Shown here: in pieces, positions 63,196 to 64,000 of the stretch | How the letters are laid out: every line of letters starts with the position of its first letter | How positions within the stretch are numbered: the first letter of the stretch is position 1 | Source of the DNA: Dongia_B sp964406155 | GTDB taxonomy: Bacteria; Pseudomonadota; Alphaproteobacteria; Dongiales; Dongiaceae | DNA: 64,000 bases | Direction of reading: 5' to 3' | NCBI GenBank assembly: GCA_964406155.1 | Contig: CAYOQR010000005.1 | Coordinates: 1-64,000 of the forward strand | Position numbers and translations under genes: made by a program | Notes under the pieces: generated by a model | What the model saw: only the letters and a program-made list of their open reading frames with translations | What the model was told of the DNA's origin: nothing | The model's database searches: none

Positions 63196-64000
63196 GTGAC
63201 CACGACCTTCTTTCAACCGACATCGACTTTCATGAACATTCCCGCCGCCTCGGACTTTCGAGACTCCCGAGCGGTCATCGTCGGATTGCCCTTCGATTGT
63301 GGCGCGCATCCCGCCCGTATTGGTTCCCGGACGGGACCGACGGCGATCCGTCAGGAATCACTGGCGCTGGAATATGGTGACGAATGGTCCGATATCGATT
63401 GCTTCAAAGTGCTGAACGTTGTCGATGCCGGCAATGTCGCGGTTCAGCCGGGTAAGACCGATATAAGCTTCGCCGCCATCAAGGCAGCCATTGCCTCCAT
63501 CGCCGGCGCGGGCGCGATCCCGGTCTCGCTCGGCGGCGACGGCGCTATCGCCTTGCCAGAAATGCGCGGCCTGCATACGGCCCACAAGGATCTGGTCACG
63601 GTCCATATCGACTCCCATACCGATGCCTATCCGGCCGACGAGTACACCAACGGCAACCCATTCATTCATGCCGTCGAGGAAAAGCTCGTCGATCCAGGCG
63701 CCTCTTTTCAGATCGGCATGCGCGGCAATGCCTCGGCGCCCGGCATCTTCAAGATCGCCCGCGATCTCGGTTACACCGTCATCCCGCAACGCGACCTGTT
63801 TGCAACCGGCGTCGAGAACGTCTTCGACCGCGTCCGCCGGGAAACCCGGGGGCGGCCGGTCTATCTCTGCTGGGATATGGATTTCTTCGATCCGAGCTGC
63901 GCTCCGGGGGTCTGCACACCGACGCCAGGTGGTGTCTCCGCCCGTGAAGGACTCGCCATCCTGGAACAATGCGAGGGACTGAACATCGTCGGCGTCAGCG
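63196..64000 (+). CDS. Agmatinase/ureohydrolase family protein (partial; first metal-motif His replaced)
   Basis: The first 268 residues of a ureohydrolase run off the right edge. GTG 63196 has GGAG 8 bp upstream. Family signatures are GLPFDCGAHPARIGSRTGP, the DxHxD metal motif in VHIDSHTDAYPADEY and the DxDxxDP motif in WDMDFFDPSCAPG, followed by TPGGVSARE. The first motif, normally GGDH, reads GGDG (Gly116, codon GGC at 63541), so a metal-ligand His is missing. Members hydrolyse agmatine, arginine or other guanidino acids to urea; substrate and activity are uncertain here. Confidence 0.85.
   Translation, partial: MTTTFFQPTSTFMNIPAASDFRDSRAVIVGLPFDCGAHPARIGSRTGPTAIRQESLALEYGDEWSDIDCFKVLNVVDAGNVAVQPGKTDISFAAIKAAIASIAGAGAIPVSLGGDGAIALPEMRGLHTAHKDLVTVHIDSHTDAYPADEYTNGNPFIHAVEEKLVDPGASFQIGMRGNASAPGIFKIARDLGYTVIPQRDLFATGVENVFDRVRRETRGRPVYLCWDMDFFDPSCAPGVCTPTPGGVSAREGLAILEQCEGLNIVGVS

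Overview
The window looks like chromosomal DNA from a GC-rich alphaproteobacterium, most likely a soil- or plant-associated member of the Rhodospirillales; the genus cannot be fixed from sequence alone. The evidence is the Rhizobium-type general amino acid transporter (aap), an NDUFS4-type complex I subunit, form II CoxSLM-type molybdenum hydroxylase genes, tRNAs with encoded CCA, strong GC bias, and long antisense shadow ORFs. The dominant theme is import and breakdown of nitrogen compounds: six ABC transporter loci, a complete urease locus, amidine/guanidine hydrolases, amine oxidation and serine deamination.

Layout. 1-3.9 kb: aapJQMP operon on the minus strand, with aapP cut by the left edge. 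4.1-8.9 kb (plus): cystathionine beta-lyase, hisI, modBC (no modA), a 57-aa membrane peptide, a stand-alone Lrp ligand-domain protein and a haloacid dehalogenase. 9-16 kb (minus): an HpcH/HpaI aldolase-SDR fusion, a dienelactone hydrolase-NTF2 fusion, sbp-cysT-cysW (no cysA), and an AlaC-like aminotransferase. 16.2-20.6 kb (minus): a polyamine-type ABC operon. 20.9-22.7 kb: tRNA-Arg, NDUFS4-like gene, tRNA-Pro, an exported protein and msrB. 22.8-26.4 kb (minus): CoxSLM-like genes. 26.6-32.7 kb: a LysR regulator divergent from a DDAH-like amidinohydrolase and a second polyamine-type ABC operon. 32.7-39.4 kb (minus): an iron cluster of imelysin, multicopper oxidase, di-haem DUF1111, second imelysin and DUF1513, headed by a Fur-box-like site and divergent from bacterioferritin. 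40.3-43.9 kb (minus): a TMADH/DMADH-family flavoprotein and a flavin monooxygenase.

43.9-48.3 kb is the accessory part: an unknown ORF, an orphan type I secretion-type protein, a small exported ORF with no canonical start codon, and a broken subtilisin-family (S8) protease. 48.6-61.1 kb is a self-contained urea locus: urtABCDE on the plus strand, a LuxR-type regulator with an autoinducer-binding domain but no luxI, ureABCEFGD on the minus strand, and a divergent hupE/ureJ nickel permease. The right end holds sdaA (L-serine dehydratase) and the start of an agmatinase-family gene that lacks one metal-binding His.

The observations I would look at first are the aldolase-SDR fusion whose SDR half has Leu in place of the catalytic Tyr; the agmatinase-like protein with GGDG instead of GGDH; the amine dehydrogenase with Cys30 and Gln60 but an altered aromatic bowl; the Fur-box-headed iron cluster without a permease; and the divergent urease with its own transporter and LuxR solo. 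No CRISPR array, integrase, transposase or prophage was seen.
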